DNA from: Trichomonas tenax
Lineage: Eukaryota > Parabasalia > Trichomonadida > Trichomonadidae
Direction: 5' to 3'
Assembly (NCBI GenBank): GCA_023091735.1
Contig: JALKBU010000396.1
Span: 1-43,070, forward strand
Length of the DNA stretch: 43,070 nucleotides
Positions 18,267-28,078 of the stretch are shown piece after piece. Under the pieces are notes generated by a model that saw only the letters and a list, made by a program, of their open reading frames with translations, was not told the DNA's origin and ran no database searches. Made by a program: the position numbers and the translations under genes. Every line of letters begins with the position of its first letter. Position 1 is the stretch's first letter.

Positions 18267-18743
18267 TATCCTGCGGAACTGCGCAAGAATCGGGTGATTG
18301 TCTAAACTCCAGTTCTGCAATTCTTGAGAATGTCACCTTTTTCCGATAGTGAATACTTCATTAGTCATTACCGTGTGTGCTTTGTATGAATTTCAAAAAT
18401 TTATTGATTTTTGTCGCTTATGATTGTCAGATTGTCAATATTCTTGACATGAAATGAAACAAAGGATAGAGAAGCTATACTTATAATGCCCACATTCGAA
18501 AATCTCATGGCAATCATGTAGAGCATGGTTGTCACATATTTTCATTAATTTGAAAATAAATTTGCCAAAATACTGAAATAAATCAAATTCCTTTTAAAAA
18601 GAGATTATAATAATGAATACAGACATGGAGAAGTTGAATTATATATTAAGGAATGAGAAATAAAGAAATCAAGAAATTTGATTTTGAATTTGTGAAAAAA
18701 TAGCTTGTCAAATAAAATATAATCAAGCCTTATCTAAAATATT
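18267..18743. other. Intergenic region, no gene seen
   Basis: About 480 AT-rich bases between the small ORF and the end of the Tudor-SN gene. No long frame, no RNA gene recognised and no clear repeats. Confidence 0.5.
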
Positions 18744-21281
18744 TTAATATTCTTCATCATCAGAGTCACCAACATTGCCATAAGCCCAGGCACCAACCTT
18801 GTTATCACGAGCAGCAGCTTCGATTGTATCGAGTCTCTCCATGACAGGCTCGAGCTCTTCTGGAACTGGAATGTTATTGTATCTAGCATAACCCTTAGAA
18901 AGGACCATAGAGTTCACTGAGCCACTTCCAGCCTCCTCTCTATCTGTAAGAAGAACATCTGGATCTGGAGCAGATCTATCATCGTACATGAAGTGAGCAT
19001 AAAGTGTCTGGCCATCGCAAAGACCCCAAACATAATCCTTAGCTTCTTCGTTGAAGTCTTCGTTGTTGAAGTTGAAGGCCTTGCAACCACCAAGTCTAAT
19101 TGACATAGCCTGTGGTGGGATCTTTGTAAGCTCCACTGGAAGAACTCTGAGATCAGCAATTGGGATTGTATCGTTGATGCAAAGCTCGATGAACTCGACC
19201 TTAGCATTTGCGCCTTCGATTTCGAGGATTCTGCCTCTGTAGAGCTTGCGCTCGTAGATGACAGCAACGACATCGCCCTTCATGAGCTTGCCGACAGCTT
19301 GTCTGGCCTGTGTGAGACCCTTGTTGATCTTGATGAGTTCATCAGACTGAATCTGGATGACAACTGTAACTGGATCCCAAACTTCGATGACGTTAACCTC
19401 GTAGACCTTGTTTGGCTGGAGAGCCTTCTGGATTCTTGTCTCATCGCCCCACATGCCAACCTTGTTAGCCTTGGCCTCTTCGAGAGCATCGTTGAGCTCG
19501 CCTCTGAGTGGGTGCTTGTTGACGGAGTTGTGGAGCTCGCAGAAACCGTTCTTGACGAGAGCGACTTCGCAAGAGATATGTGACTTGCCAACAACAGCTG
19601 TAAGGGCACCAATGAAGCAGCCGAACTTATCTGTGTCGCGAACCTGGACGAGGCAGTCTCTGAGGAGGAAGTGCTCGTTCATGTATTCTAGAGCCTTGTT
19701 ACCAATACGCTCTGTTGGATCGTTACCGATGATGCCGAGAAGGTTCATCCTGATGATGCAATACTGCTCTGGGATGAGGATGACAGCACGAGATGAGGAT
19801 GGGAAGTACTCGATGATACCTGGGAGTGTCTTTCCATCGAGGTAGTGAAGGAATGGAACAGACTTCTGCTTGTTTGGCTTGCTGGAAAGGTCGTTGAATG
19901 CTGCAGCAGCTGGGATCTTGTCAGAATGAAGACCAAGCTTTCTGGCCTTAGCATCTTCCTCAGCGCGCATCATGTTGTCGATACGATCTGATGGCTTGTT
20001 TGTCTTTGTGACGAGGCATGTAGCGAAACCAGCAGCGACGAGTTCCTCATTGACGCACTTGCTGCCAATGTAGACTGTAGCGTAGTTCCTGCGCTCGTTC
20101 TGGCCACGGAGCTGTGACTCAAGAGAGTAATCGATCATGGCGATGCACTTCTGGCCAATGCAGAGGCGGCGAACGAATTCGCGTGTTTCGAAACCGAGTG
20201 GATCGATTGTGCCCTGTGGGTTGAAGTTTGGTGTCTTGCAGCAGGAAAGATAGACTTTCTCGATTGTTGCGAGTTCTGTCTGGATTTCAAGGATTGAAGA
20301 TCCCTGGATTCTGACGATTGTACCCTCGACACGGCCTGTGCGGAGTGATGAAACGTCGAAATTCTTCCAAAGGTTCTTCTTGCCCTTTTTTGCCTCAGTC
20401 TCAGCAGCGCGGTATTCCTCGCCGTTTGGAATAAGGCCGATTGTTGGGTTGAAGACGCTTCCGAGACCCTCCTTGAGAAGGAAGATGGTGATATCACCAC
20501 CGTGTGGATGGATGATTTGGCCGCAGAAGAATTCCTTTGTATTTCCTTTTTCGTTTGTTTGGAGAAGTGTAACCTTAACACCACGTTGAAGAAGGCGTGT
20601 TTCGACGAATGTCTTAGCCTCTGGGCCGAATGGATCTGGCATATCACGGCGAGCACCTGGGCATCTTATGCCTGCGAGCTGAACAGTAATGTTTTCGAAG
20701 TTTGGAAGAAGGATAACGGAGTATGTGGAACCGTTGATGATAGATTCGACAATACCTTCGAATTCCTTCCTCTTGAGGAGCTCATCAGCATCGTATGGAG
20801 CTGGAAGCTTGCGAACGAGGCCGCCTGATGTCCACATTCCGCGAGAATCGTCGGAAGCAGCTGTCTGGAGACCAAGTAATGTCTGTGCGTAGTCGTCTTG
20901 GGCCTTTTCGTTGCGAACTTTGCCCCAACCACTCTCAACGATCGCCATACCGACATCCATGCTGTTCTTGTCGACGAGTTCAGCGCGTCCGGTGATTGCT
21001 GGCATGCGGCCGAAGTTTGGATGTGTACGATATAAGTCATCCTTGCTCTTGGATGTAATAATGAGGACTCTTTTACCGAGTGTGAGCTTGCGGAGGAAGT
21101 CGAACGAGTTCCAGGCATCAGGTTCATCCTGACGGAGGCCATCGTTCGATCCTAAGCGTGGAGCTTGAATGAAATCGAGCAAAACTGCTATGACTGGCTT
21201 TTGCGGTTCATCGATGAACTTAACGATAAGTGTATTGCCATCGAGAACTGCTTGGACGATTCCACGATGTGGTTTCGACAT
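18744..21281 (-). CDS. SND1: Tudor-SN / SND1 (staphylococcal nuclease and Tudor domains)
   Basis: An 845-residue protein with the full Tudor staphylococcal nuclease layout. Four SN-like OB folds start near residues 5, 172, 315 and 478, each opening with a strand of the type GIVQAVLDGNTLIV, EGIVESIINGSTYSV or EGTIVRIQGSSILEI. A Tudor domain lies at about 650-715, with MKGDVVAVIYERKLYRGRIL. A fifth, split SN fold follows at about 720-835, including LGGCKAFNF and LDTIEAAARDNKVGAWAYG. The tail is acidic (DSDDEEY). The length is near that of animal SND1 (about 910). Family roles are in RNA silencing complexes, stress granules, splicing and decay of edited or small RNAs, in cytoplasm and nucleus. 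Codon use here is visibly more GC-rich than in its neighbours, as expected of a highly expressed gene. Confidence 0.95.
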   Translation of the reverse strand: MSKPHRGIVQAVLDGNTLIVKFIDEPQKPVIAVLLDFIQAPRLGSNDGLRQDEPDAWNSFDFLRKLTLGKRVLIITSKSKDDLYRTHPNFGRMPAITGRAELVDKNSMDVGMAIVESGWGKVRNEKAQDDYAQTLLGLQTAASDDSRGMWTSGGLVRKLPAPYDADELLKRKEFEGIVESIINGSTYSVILLPNFENITVQLAGIRCPGARRDMPDPFGPEAKTFVETRLLQRGVKVTLLQTNEKGNTKEFFCGQIIHPHGGDITIFLLKEGLGSVFNPTIGLIPNGEEYRAAETEAKKGKKNLWKNFDVSSLRTGRVEGTIVRIQGSSILEIQTELATIEKVYLSCCKTPNFNPQGTIDPLGFETREFVRRLCIGQKCIAMIDYSLESQLRGQNERRNYATVYIGSKCVNEELVAAGFATCLVTKTNKPSDRIDNMMRAEEDAKARKLGLHSDKIPAAAAFNDLSSKPNKQKSVPFLHYLDGKTLPGIIEYFPSSSRAVILIPEQYCIIRMNLLGIIGNDPTERIGNKALEYMNEHFLLRDCLVQVRDTDKFGCFIGALTAVVGKSHISCEVALVKNGFCELHNSVNKHPLRGELNDALEEAKANKVGMWGDETRIQKALQPNKVYEVNVIEVWDPVTVVIQIQSDELIKINKGLTQARQAVGKLMKGDVVAVIYERKLYRGRILEIEGANAKVEFIELCINDTIPIADLRVLPVELTKIPPQAMSIRLGGCKAFNFNNEDFNEEAKDYVWGLCDGQTLYAHFMYDDRSAPDPDVLLTDREEAGSGSVNSMVLSKGYARYNNIPVPEELEPVMERLDTIEAAARDNKVGAWAYGNVGDSDDEEY

Positions 21282-21910
21282 ATTTCAAAATTGTCAATTT
21301 TGTTAGCTGCCGGCCAAATATTTTGTCAGTGTCAAGTGAACGAAATTGCGTTTTTTATGATACCATCAGTGTGTATTTTGCGAATTCACCGATTAGAAAG
21401 GAAATAATAAATCATAAATAGGGAGTGAAATGGCTACGCAGGGGGTTTGAAAGATGAAGTGAAATCATTTCCTAATCAAAATCATTACAACATCGCGAAA
21501 TGCAAAAATTCCAATTACCAATTGATCTGTATACCCCTTATCTAGTTAAGTTTTAACTTTGTTGCAGAATACAACATCACACGCTCCGCTTTTTACATTG
21601 GGATTAGGAGGCCAAAACAATTATGTAAAAGAATACTCAGCATATCAGCATAAGATGGATCGAAATGAGTAATTGTAAGATAGTTGGATCAAATGTGATT
21701 CGAGGAATTGATAAAGGAATTGGGCTTGAAATCGATGTCAAAAATCTGAATTCTAGCCACGACTCTTTTTGCATTTTATAGTGAAAGGAATGTGACAGAT
21801 AATCACTGAAATATTGATGAGAAATAAAGTCTTCTTAAATTTTAAATACCAAAAATATGAAGAATCAAAAGTCAATCTTAGGGTATTTGTTAATAAGAAT
21901 AATCTAATAT
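21282..21910. other. Intergenic region, no gene seen
   Basis: About 630 bases between the Tudor-SN start and the end of the RAB3GAP2-like gene, both minus strand. No coding frame or RNA gene is recognised. The part next to 21281 should hold the Tudor-SN promoter, but no TCA(C/T)T(T/A) initiator is evident within 30 bases of its ATG. Confidence 0.5.
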
Positions 21911-23899
21911 TTATTTCAAATCATATTCAGCAATAATACCAAAAACAGCTTCATTAATAGTATCTCCCTTAAGTCCATCATTAACTGTATAGAAAATCTC
22001 ATCGACATCGCTCTGCTTGAAAAACTGTGTCAATATCTTCTGAGAGAGAATTAAATGTGATGGAGAGCATGAAAGCGTCCATTTAATAAGGGTATCTACG
22101 AATACATCCTTGTCGCATTTTGCAATAGAAAATGCTCTGTACAAATCTTGTAACTCAGCCTCATCACTAAGAAAATCGAAAAAGAATGAGAAATTCGAGA
22201 TTGGATTAACAATAAACTTTGCAAGTGGAGGTGGTTTCTGTGGTGCAATGTCCGTAAAGTTACTAACTTTCTCTTGCAAAAAGTCTGTTATTCTCGACTT
22301 TGTAATCTTTTGGAGATCGACTTTGCGAGTCTTCCTGAGAGGCATACTTTGCCAGAATTCGATAAGTCTGCAGTGTGATAAAAACAGAAGATCTGGCTCT
22401 GTTTGTGTCAATGATGATTCTCTTGACTCCCAGAATACTGTTGCGAGTTCATTATCGAATGATGAAAACACACTTTGTCTGAGATATTTAATTTCATCAG
22501 TCTTGACATCAACTGGTTCATTGAGTGTTTCTGTGCTTCTTGATGTTGTTATGTCCTTCTTGAGATTGTTTTCTTTGAGTATTTTAACAACATCAAGAAT
22601 TATATCATCAGAAATCATCATTGATGTCATTGAGCGAATTACAGCGAGTGATTCTTCAGCATTTTTAGCGAGCTTTGCAGCTTCAATGAAATCTTCTTTC
22701 TTGACACATGTGTGTGATTTGACAGCTGCATCACTTTCATCAGCAAGAAGGTATTTCGGGAATGATATCATCGAATATGTGTTAGGTGATGAATTGTTCT
22801 GATTATCATATTTAACTTTGAAGATTGAAAAGTTCTTGTTTGCATCATAATAACCAACACAAAACTTTGGTGTGTGTAGCTGAACGAGCTTTCCGCCTGG
22901 AGCAGCTCTAACTGCATCAATGATTTCACCATTTGGTGTTGTGCAGGCAATGATCATCTTGCGATATGGTGCATAAATGATCAAAACAGATAAATGTGAA
23001 GATGATTCAGCCCAAGCAACTTGTGCATCTCTGAGACCTTTGAATACCTTAACAATATGGCCAAAAACGCTATCAATCAAAAGAACACGGCCTTGTGCAT
23101 CACATAAGGCAATCCAGCGTCCTGTTGGATCAGCTTCAATCGATCTTGAAACACGTCCATCATCCTTCAAGTTCCACTGTTCTGGAGCCTTTGGATATTC
23201 TTGTTCTGGTTGATCGTTAGAGAAAGCGACCCACCTGAGAATGCCAGTGACAGCCTTTTTAAGGACTTCTGAAGCACGAGGAGCAGCAGCTTTAGAAACA
23301 GAGTGAACACTGAAAAATGGATCTTGAGTAATAGCGTAAATAGCTGGAAAGTCGTGAATTCCGCTAATGATTGGTGTTGAAAACTTAGAATCGACTAAAA
23401 TCGCATCAAAATAATTTTTCTCTATATGCCATTTGTTGAATTGCACGTCGATGGCTTTTTGGTTCTTGAATAACTCTGTGAATGCTTCTAATGGAGCTAT
23501 AACAAGATCTGGAGGATATTGAATAATTAATGATTTGCTTTTTGCAGTAAATTGACCTCCATTGTATTTGCTAACACGTATTTTTGTGATTCGAAGATTT
23601 AACGGTGTGTATTTTCCGATTTCTTTCTTTTCATTTAAGAAATAAATAGTTCCTGAGACAGTTCCAACGGCAATAATCCATGGATTAGCCCAAACTGTCT
23701 CTATGCATGTTAGAGCATCATTGTATCCAATTCCTATCACAACAGGATGAGTTCCTGCAGAATTAATAAATTGAACTGTTGAATTAACGATTTTACAGAT
23801 GGTTTTCCCATCGGGAGATATCGCGCATATCAAGTCAAAGTCACTTGGTTGTATTGGAAATGATTTTTGATCGACACTCCACGATGTTTCAACCTCCAT
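21911..23899 (-). CDS. RAB3GAP2-like protein (Rab3GAP non-catalytic subunit, N-terminal beta-propeller)
   Basis: A 662-residue protein. The N-terminal two thirds have WD-like strands: residues 20-60 (ICAISPDGKTICKIVNSTVQF), a segment with WIALCDAQGRVLLIDSVFGH, then KVFKGLRDAQVAW at about 285-297. This last string matches the KGYRDAQ signature of RAB3GAP2, and the following LIIYAPYRKMIIACT fits the family's VIYAPRRG segment. The C-terminal 250 residues are helical. RAB3GAP2 partners with the catalytic RAB3GAP1; together they act as a Rab GAP in exocytosis and as a Rab18 exchange factor at the ER. The protein is only half the length of human RAB3GAP2 (about 1393), so the C-terminal part is missing or unrelated. 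It is divergent with the gene at 23964. Confidence 0.75.
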   Translation of the reverse strand: MEVETSWSVDQKSFPIQPSDFDLICAISPDGKTICKIVNSTVQFINSAGTHPVVIGIGYNDALTCIETVWANPWIIAVGTVSGTIYFLNEKKEIGKYTPLNLRITKIRVSKYNGGQFTAKSKSLIIQYPPDLVIAPLEAFTELFKNQKAIDVQFNKWHIEKNYFDAILVDSKFSTPIISGIHDFPAIYAITQDPFFSVHSVSKAAAPRASEVLKKAVTGILRWVAFSNDQPEQEYPKAPEQWNLKDDGRVSRSIEADPTGRWIALCDAQGRVLLIDSVFGHIVKVFKGLRDAQVAWAESSSHLSVLIIYAPYRKMIIACTTPNGEIIDAVRAAPGGKLVQLHTPKFCVGYYDANKNFSIFKVKYDNQNNSSPNTYSMISFPKYLLADESDAAVKSHTCVKKEDFIEAAKLAKNAEESLAVIRSMTSMMISDDIILDVVKILKENNLKKDITTSRSTETLNEPVDVKTDEIKYLRQSVFSSFDNELATVFWESRESSLTQTEPDLLFLSHCRLIEFWQSMPLRKTRKVDLQKITKSRITDFLQEKVSNFTDIAPQKPPPLAKFIVNPISNFSFFFDFLSDEAELQDLYRAFSIAKCDKDVFVDTLIKWTLSCSPSHLILSQKILTQFFKQSDVDEIFYTVNDGLKGDTINEAVFGIIAEYDLK

Positions 23900-23963
23900 A
23901 AAATTAATGACAAATTAAGGATCTTGTAAACTAATAAATTGTCAAAAAACGATCTTCAAAAAA
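23900..23963. promoter_or_regulatory. 64-bp bidirectional promoter
   Basis: The RAB3GAP2-like gene (minus) and the 261-residue gene (plus) start only 64 bases apart, so both promoters lie here. On the minus strand TCATTAATT at 23902-23910 fits the trichomonad initiator and places transcription start about 10 bases before the ATG. On the plus strand only a weak GTCAAAAAAC at 23940-23949 is visible. Confidence 0.6.
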
Positions 23964-24749
23964 ATGGAAGAAGTAACTGAGAAACCTCAAGAAGTAACAA
24001 ACGGAAAGATCGCTTGTTTATTGAAGGAAATTAAAGAAAATAACCTTTCTGGACTTTTGGGTTTCCTTGAGAACTCGTTGGGTGCGCTTTCACAAAATTT
24101 ATCAAAATATAAAAAATTACATAGCACGTTAATCGATCTCCTTAATCTATTTCATGTCGAAAATGGCGTAAGTTACAAACTTGGAAGAAATATATTGCAA
24201 GCTTTGCGTGTTTTTTTAACATTCACAACCAAATTCTGCAGGAAACTAAATAAAATTTATCCTCACGATACATTTGAGTTCAGGCAAACGCATTTGGACT
24301 ATGATGAACAAACAGAAGTTGAATCAGCTATTTCAGTTGCAACTGTTGAAATCCATAGAATTCAAACCGAGGTTATTTCAAAGTGTGCTGAAATGTTCGC
24401 TAAATATCTCTCAGTTAGATTGTATTATATTCCTGGAAATCAAAAATTATTAAATATCTCATCATTCCCTGATATCAACGATATACTTGCTGACATTGAT
24501 CAGATTAATTCAAATGTCGCTCATGTTAAGAGTTTAATATGTTACATGTGTTCAATATTCATCAAAGATCTTAACAAAACGCAAGACATCGATAAAGAAA
24601 GTTATAAGATCATCAGTCAGGCTATATCAGCTGTTACAAATGATTTAGAAGAAACAGAAAACATCTTTGTTTGTGATGTGATGATTTTGAACTACCTAAA
24701 TACACTATCAAGTATAACTCAGTCTCAGGATCAAAATCAAAATCAGTAG
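23964..24749 (+). CDS. Helical protein of unknown function (261 aa)
   Basis: A soluble, mostly alpha-helical protein with helices at about 15-60, 70-100, 118-155 and 180-215, ending in an SQDQNQNQ tail. There is no signal peptide, membrane segment or zinc motif. The pattern of long amphipathic helices recalls tethering-complex subunits such as the C-terminal part of VPS54, but no signature supports that assignment, so the function is left open. The ATG at 23964 lies 64 bases from the divergent RAB3GAP2-like gene. The coding character is supported by its length and balanced composition. Confidence 0.6.
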   Translation: MEEVTEKPQEVTNGKIACLLKEIKENNLSGLLGFLENSLGALSQNLSKYKKLHSTLIDLLNLFHVENGVSYKLGRNILQALRVFLTFTTKFCRKLNKIYPHDTFEFRQTHLDYDEQTEVESAISVATVEIHRIQTEVISKCAEMFAKYLSVRLYYIPGNQKLLNISSFPDINDILADIDQINSNVAHVKSLICYMCSIFIKDLNKTQDIDKESYKIISQAISAVTNDLEETENIFVCDVMILNYLNTLSSITQSQDQNQNQ

Positions 24750-25247
24750 CCAAACTAATCTTATATTCGAGAATATTCAATGTCTTCAAATCGATTATAC
24801 GAAATGACCTGCAGTGTATCATATAGATATTAGTGATACTAATGACGAATAATCTTTCAGGAAAATGATTTTATATGGACCCCGATTATTTATTCCCAAT
24901 GACAAGTCATTTCATTACCAACAAATTACGCTATAGGAGCAATAGGTTATGTATTAATAACAATTTCGAATGCATGTTTGCGATATTTTTACAAGTTGTA
25001 ATATATGACTGGTTGCTCATATTCCTTTGCCCGTAAGATTTTATTTCATCCAATTAGATGATCCTTTAACTTAAAATACCTCGTTGCTAAATAAGATTAT
25101 AATATTGCTAATTATTTTTATTTCAATTGCATGTGATGCGGCTGAAAAGGCTGTGTAGACATATCCCAAAGTTATAGATCCGATTTTTTTTGGATAACTG
25201 ATGGCATTGATTTTAGTAAAAAGTGACATTAATCCAATATTTAACAA
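24750..25247. other. Intergenic region, no gene seen
   Basis: About 500 AT-rich bases before the Rab gene. No frame or RNA gene is recognised. The last 30 bases before the ATG contain AAAAAGTGACATTAATCC, which lacks a clear initiator on the plus strand. Confidence 0.5.
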
Positions 25248-25826
25248 ATGCGCTCTTTGAAAGTTGTTTTAGTCGGTGACACGAAAGTTGGAAAGAGCTG
25301 TGTCTTGAGCCGCTTCGTCCAGGGTACTTTCGATCGTAACATGCCTGCAACGATTGGAGCTGCGTTCCTGACTAAGGTCGTTACTACTTCTTCTGGTCCA
25401 GTGAGGCTCCAGTTGTGGGACACTGCCGGCCAGGAAAAGTTCAGATCTCTCGCACCAATGTATTATCGTTCTTCGTCAGTGGCCTTAATGGTTTATGACA
25501 TTACTTCTCGCGAATCTTTGGAAAGTTTAGATGAATGGGCATCAGAAATTCAGGATAAAGCCCCGCACAATATCAAATTTGTTGTTATCGGCAACAAATG
25601 TGACCTGAATGAGGAAAGAGTCATTTCTACAGAAATGGGTAAAAATGTGGCCCAGCAGCTAGGTGCTACATTATTCGGTGAAACATCTGCTAAGTCTGGA
25701 GAAGGTATTTCGGAGATTTTCTCGAAAATTGCCGAATTAGATATCAACCAGGAAGAAATAATCGAAAATGTTGCACGAACCCAAAACCGTAAGCCAAATG
25801 ATCAAAATGGAAATTGCTCTTGTTAA
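25248..25826 (+). CDS. Rab5-like small GTPase
   Basis: A 192-residue Ras-superfamily GTPase. The P-loop GDTKVGKS is at 10-17. The effector region MPATIGAAFLTK (about 32-43) has the TIGAAFLT that marks the Rab5 group. WDTAGQEKF is at 58-66, followed by RSLAPMYYRSSSVALMVYDIT, again Rab5-like. The guanine-specificity motifs NKCD (116-119) and ETSAKSG (145-151) are intact. The tail ends NGNCSC, a CxC double prenylation signal for membrane anchoring. Rab5-type proteins direct early endosome fusion and endocytic traffic. The catalytic glutamine (Q62) is present, so it should cycle normally. A VPS9-domain exchange factor is encoded 7 kb away on the other strand. Confidence 0.95.
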   Translation: MRSLKVVLVGDTKVGKSCVLSRFVQGTFDRNMPATIGAAFLTKVVTTSSGPVRLQLWDTAGQEKFRSLAPMYYRSSSVALMVYDITSRESLESLDEWASEIQDKAPHNIKFVVIGNKCDLNEERVISTEMGKNVAQQLGATLFGETSAKSGEGISEIFSKIAELDINQEEIIENVARTQNRKPNDQNGNCSC

Positions 25827-26367
25827 TTAATACTACGAATATATCATAAAAATAAAACTAATACCTCTTTTGTATCAACTTTAGTCTGTGAAAAATCTTT
25901 GCAAGACAGCAGGCATTGTCACTGCTTGTTTTTTCGTATCCAAAAATAATTGGAATTTTTCAAATCTGAAAACATATGAAATTCAGATAGTAAAAATCTC
26001 ACTTTTTAAGAACAGCAACAAAATGCTCTTATTCTTTTGAGTTTTCTACAAAGTTGTTCCCCAAATTAATGAAGTAATTTAAAAAAATCTTTGGGAGAAT
26101 TAAATTTTTCATCTATACAAAAGGTTTTTCAGAAATTGAACTAATAAAATATGTTTGATAAAATACATCAATTATGGATATAGGGTCCGTTTAGATGATA
26201 ATAGCATTCTATAATGAAATATTTTACACGACAAGATTTTTAGTTTACACGACAAAAATACCAAAACAGAAATTTAAACGTAGGATCGGTACAATTTACT
26301 AAATAAAATTGTTTTGCAAAAGAAAAACAAAACAAATTGAGTTTACATATCGTTTTCATTTCCAATA
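25827..26367. other. Intergenic region; carries the initiator of the next gene
   Basis: About 540 bases without a recognised gene. TCATTTCC at 26356-26363 lies about 10 bases before the phospholipase B-like ATG and fits the trichomonad initiator. Poly-A/T runs dominate the rest. Confidence 0.5.
26356..26361 (+). promoter_or_regulatory. Initiator element of the phospholipase B-like gene
   Basis: TCATTT matches TCA(C/T)T(T/A). Its A is 10 bases upstream of the ATG at 26368, a spacing usual for trichomonad genes with very short 5' untranslated regions. Confidence 0.6.
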
Positions 26368-27969
26368 ATGATAGGATTTTTGATATGTCAAGGCCTGTCC
26401 TTCCAGAGGATGGTTTCTGCATACTATCACGAAGAAACAGGCGAGTTCATGTACAAGGAGGGCAAATACGATCCAGATGCGATCGCTCGAGGTATTTTCG
26501 ATGATACAGACCTCAATCAGACGGGATGGTATCATCTCCAGATCGAAGGAAACCGTGCAGGACAATCTTTAGTCGTTGCTCGCGCTGCTGGTTATATAGA
26601 AGGTGTCTTAACAGCAAATCTTCTTAAAGATCACATAACAAATGTTTATCAACACTTATGCTCTAAGTACATTAACTGCGAAAACGACAAGATTCCACAG
26701 AAAATCCTCGATTACTTCAAGAACAATCTTGATTGGGTCAAAAATACAGGATTACTTGATTCAAATATCTCCGATCCTTACTATTTCTCAGCTCTTACAA
26801 CATTCGCACAGATTAATGGCATGCTCGAAGCATACAAAAAAGTTGCTGATCCAACATTCACACTCGAAGAATTATGGATGTATATGTCTCATGCTTCTAT
26901 CTACGATATTGCCCGTGCTCAGGGATACGGCCTCGCTAAGGATAACGCCCCCTTGTTTACACGCCGTGGTACAGCTGTTGTTGGCCGTACTTGGGATCTC
27001 GATAACGTCTTTATCGCCCAAACAGCATGGCGTACATATGGCGAATCCACAAGAATTGCCAAGCGTTATAGATTGCGCTATAACAATTCCATTGGAAACA
27101 TTGTTGATCGCCGTTCTTTCTCTTCTTATCCATTCATGCTCCATTCTGATGATGAGTTCTGCATCTCAGATATGGGTCTCGCAATCACTTCAACCTCTAT
27201 CATTTCAAGCAATGATTACGCTAAATCAGTTATGGCCTCGCCACAAGGTTTCCCATACTGGTTCCGTAACATCGTTGCTACACTCTCCTCACACTCCACA
27301 GGCGAATGGTTCGATAACTACAAGGCTTTATATTCAACAGGCACAGGTATCGAATATCTTCTCCTTGATATCAAGAAATTCAAGTACAAAGAAGGCTATC
27401 AGGACGAGTTCGTCATGGTTGTTGATGAAATCCCAGGACGTCCAGCTCTCTCCGCTGATATGACCGATCGTCTTACAAACAAGAGATTCGTTGGCTCTTA
27501 TGATGTTCCATTCATCCAAGAAATCTACAAGGCCGCTGGCTACGAACAGCTCGCTGCTGCTGATCAATCCTGGTACTCATATGATAACTGCACACGTGCG
27601 AGAATTCTCCAGAAGAAGGCCCAGACAATTGGAGGCGATGAAACCATCAAATCTCTTATCAGATTGAATGACAATGATCTATTTCCAGAGCAGGAGGGCA
27701 CAACAACAAAGGCTATAGCTGGAAGATTCGAACTCCAAAAGGATGAAACAAATATGTGCTTCGGTGCCTTCGATGCTAAGTTCACATCCATCCCGAGAAT
27801 GCTCCACTCTGAGTGGTCAGGCCAGGTTGGTGCAACACACGATAAATTACCACCTCTCAACCTCAAGAATTCCGACGCATGCGATGATTCATCATTCATC
27901 GGTGTCAACGAAAAGATGTACCACGATTGGGTTGACAACTACTTCGACATAGAACTCGATCTCTTCTAG
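26368..27969 (+). CDS. Phospholipase B-like protein (PLBD/LAMA family, Ntn-hydrolase fold)
   Basis: A 533-residue member of the phospholipase B-like family of lysosomal or secreted hydrolases. Family landmarks in order: GWYHLQIEG near 53-61, AAGYIEGVLT at 73-82, the region before the second chain around 190-225 with VFIAQTAWRTYGESTRIAKRY, FCISDMGLAITST at about 263-275, WFRNIVATLSSHSTGEWF, and a C-terminal MCFGAFDAKFTSI. The N-terminus MIGFLICQGLSF is a short hydrophobic stretch, at most a weak signal peptide. In active relatives autoproteolysis exposes a nucleophilic cysteine in a motif such as HC(T/S)AL(V/I)K; here the aligned string reads RRGTAVVG (199-206), with glycine at the cysteine position by eye. 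It may be inactive or use another residue. Codon use is GC-enriched, suggesting strong expression. Confidence 0.85.
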   Translation: MIGFLICQGLSFQRMVSAYYHEETGEFMYKEGKYDPDAIARGIFDDTDLNQTGWYHLQIEGNRAGQSLVVARAAGYIEGVLTANLLKDHITNVYQHLCSKYINCENDKIPQKILDYFKNNLDWVKNTGLLDSNISDPYYFSALTTFAQINGMLEAYKKVADPTFTLEELWMYMSHASIYDIARAQGYGLAKDNAPLFTRRGTAVVGRTWDLDNVFIAQTAWRTYGESTRIAKRYRLRYNNSIGNIVDRRSFSSYPFMLHSDDEFCISDMGLAITSTSIISSNDYAKSVMASPQGFPYWFRNIVATLSSHSTGEWFDNYKALYSTGTGIEYLLLDIKKFKYKEGYQDEFVMVVDEIPGRPALSADMTDRLTNKRFVGSYDVPFIQEIYKAAGYEQLAAADQSWYSYDNCTRARILQKKAQTIGGDETIKSLIRLNDNDLFPEQEGTTTKAIAGRFELQKDETNMCFGAFDAKFTSIPRMLHSEWSGQVGATHDKLPPLNLKNSDACDDSSFIGVNEKMYHDWVDNYFDIELDLF

Positions 27970-28045
27970 ATACTAAAGTATTCTTTTATAAAATTTTGAT
28001 CCAAAAAATTCCCAAATCATTTGACTGTGAGAAAAAATTTTAGTG

Positions 28046-28052
28046 TCACTTT
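28046..28052 (+). promoter_or_regulatory. Initiator element of the LRR-PP2C gene
   Basis: TCACTTT fits the trichomonad initiator and lies about 31 bases before the ATG at 28079. It is followed by CCAAATTTTTATTG and then the start codon. Confidence 0.5.
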
Positions 28053-28078
28053 TCCAAATTTTTATTGAAAGTTAATAG

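Noticed and set aside
18267..18320. Longer N-terminus or an intron joining an upstream exon for the 102-residue ORF
   Set aside because: Only a TTG lies in frame before a TGA stop, and no trichomonad splice signals (GTATGT-like donor, ACTAAC...ACACAG acceptor) were seen.
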